Positions 6,469 to 6,553 of a stretch of DNA of 6,553 nucleotides are shown one piece after another. The DNA comes from Anaerolineaceae bacterium (GTDB taxonomy: Bacteria; Chloroflexota; Anaerolineae; Anaerolineales; Anaerolineaceae). Location of the stretch: positions 1 through 6,553 of the forward strand of contig JAIOTF010000071.1 in the NCBI GenBank assembly GCA_021107195.1, written 5' to 3'. Under the pieces are notes generated by a model. That model was given only the letters and a program-made list of their open reading frames with translations, did no database searches and was not told the origin of the DNA. Made by a program: the position numbers and the translations under genes. How positions within the stretch are numbered: position 1 is the stretch's first letter; every line of letters starts with the position of its first letter.

Positions 6469-6498
6469 GGCGGGCCTTTATTGGTCCGCTTTTTCTTT
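6469..6498 (+). terminator. Rho-independent terminator of the restriction-modification operon
   Basis: GCGGGCC (6470-6476) pairs with GGTCCGC (6483-6489), a 7-bp GC-rich stem with one G-U pair and a TTTATT loop. It is followed by TTTTTCTTT (6490-6498). It lies 74 bp past the endonuclease stop and in the right orientation to end the methyltransferase-endonuclease transcript. Confidence 0.8.
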
Positions 6499-6553
6499 GG
6501 ACGCCCATTGCGCATAAACTTTCTGGTAGCCCCACACGGCAAGCGAAGCACCA
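6478..6553 (-). CDS. Probable C-terminal end of an unrecognised gene entering from the right (5' partial)
   Basis: Read on the minus strand from 6552, one frame gives 24 residues and a TAA at 6478-6480. The peptide ASLAVWGYQKVYAQWASKEK followed by ADQ looks like an amphipathic, charged protein end, and its GC-rich codons resemble the chromosomal genes rather than the cassette. The stop falls in the loop of the converging terminator, so its last codons double as terminator stem and U-tract on the other strand. A competing minus-strand frame is open to 6273 but overlaps the endonuclease gene and ends in biased low-information sequence. The product is not identified. Confidence 0.45.
   Translation of the reverse strand, partial: GASLAVWGYQKVYAQWASKEKADQ

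Noticed and set aside
6273..6551. Minus-strand 92-codon frame at the right edge
   Set aside because: It overlaps the endonuclease 3' end and lacks domain features. The shorter frame ending at 6478 looks more protein-like.

Overview
The window looks like bacterial chromosome. The best guess is a Chloroflexota/Anaerolineae-type genome. That rests on overall style only: a moderately GC-rich core, a WD40 lipoprotein with a Pro/Glu linker, and a large multi-membrane-pass sensor kinase. It is not proven by any marker gene. No rRNA, tRNA, CRISPR array or transposase gene is visible.

Layout, left to right. (1) Positions 1-132 are AT-rich and hold at most the last 29 codons of an unrecognised + strand gene. 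(2) A hairpin at 133-163 follows a minus-strand gene (185-1339) for a secreted lipoprotein with a seven-bladed WD40 propeller. (3) The 324-bp divergent intergenic region (1340-1663) holds that gene's leader and a 111-bp non-coding mobile element with perfect 14-bp terminal inverted repeats, a perfect 9-bp target duplication and two internal GTAG-type hairpins. It also holds a promoter lying almost on top of the next gene's start codon. (4) A two-component operon follows: a membrane histidine kinase with a PAS domain (1664-3877) and an OmpR/PhoB-type response regulator (3870-4553), overlapping by 8 bp. (5) A second, 87% identical, decayed copy of the 111-bp element (4562-4672) starts 8 bp after the regulator stop. 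The two-component operon is therefore bracketed by two direct copies. (6) A visibly AT-richer type II restriction-modification operon comes next: a beta-class DNA methyltransferase with an SPPY motif (4756-5637) and, after a 2-bp gap, a restriction endonuclease (5640-6395). It has its own TATAAT box and a rho-independent terminator (6469-6498). (7) A probable converging minus-strand gene enters from the right edge; its stop codon falls in the loop of that terminator.

Functionally there are three units. The lipoprotein is probably an extracytoplasmic scaffold. The two-component system has an unknown signal and unknown targets. The restriction-modification cassette is self-sufficient and was probably acquired horizontally. 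The most unusual item is the pair of short mobile elements, which combine MITE-like ends and target duplication with a REP/BIME-like interior.
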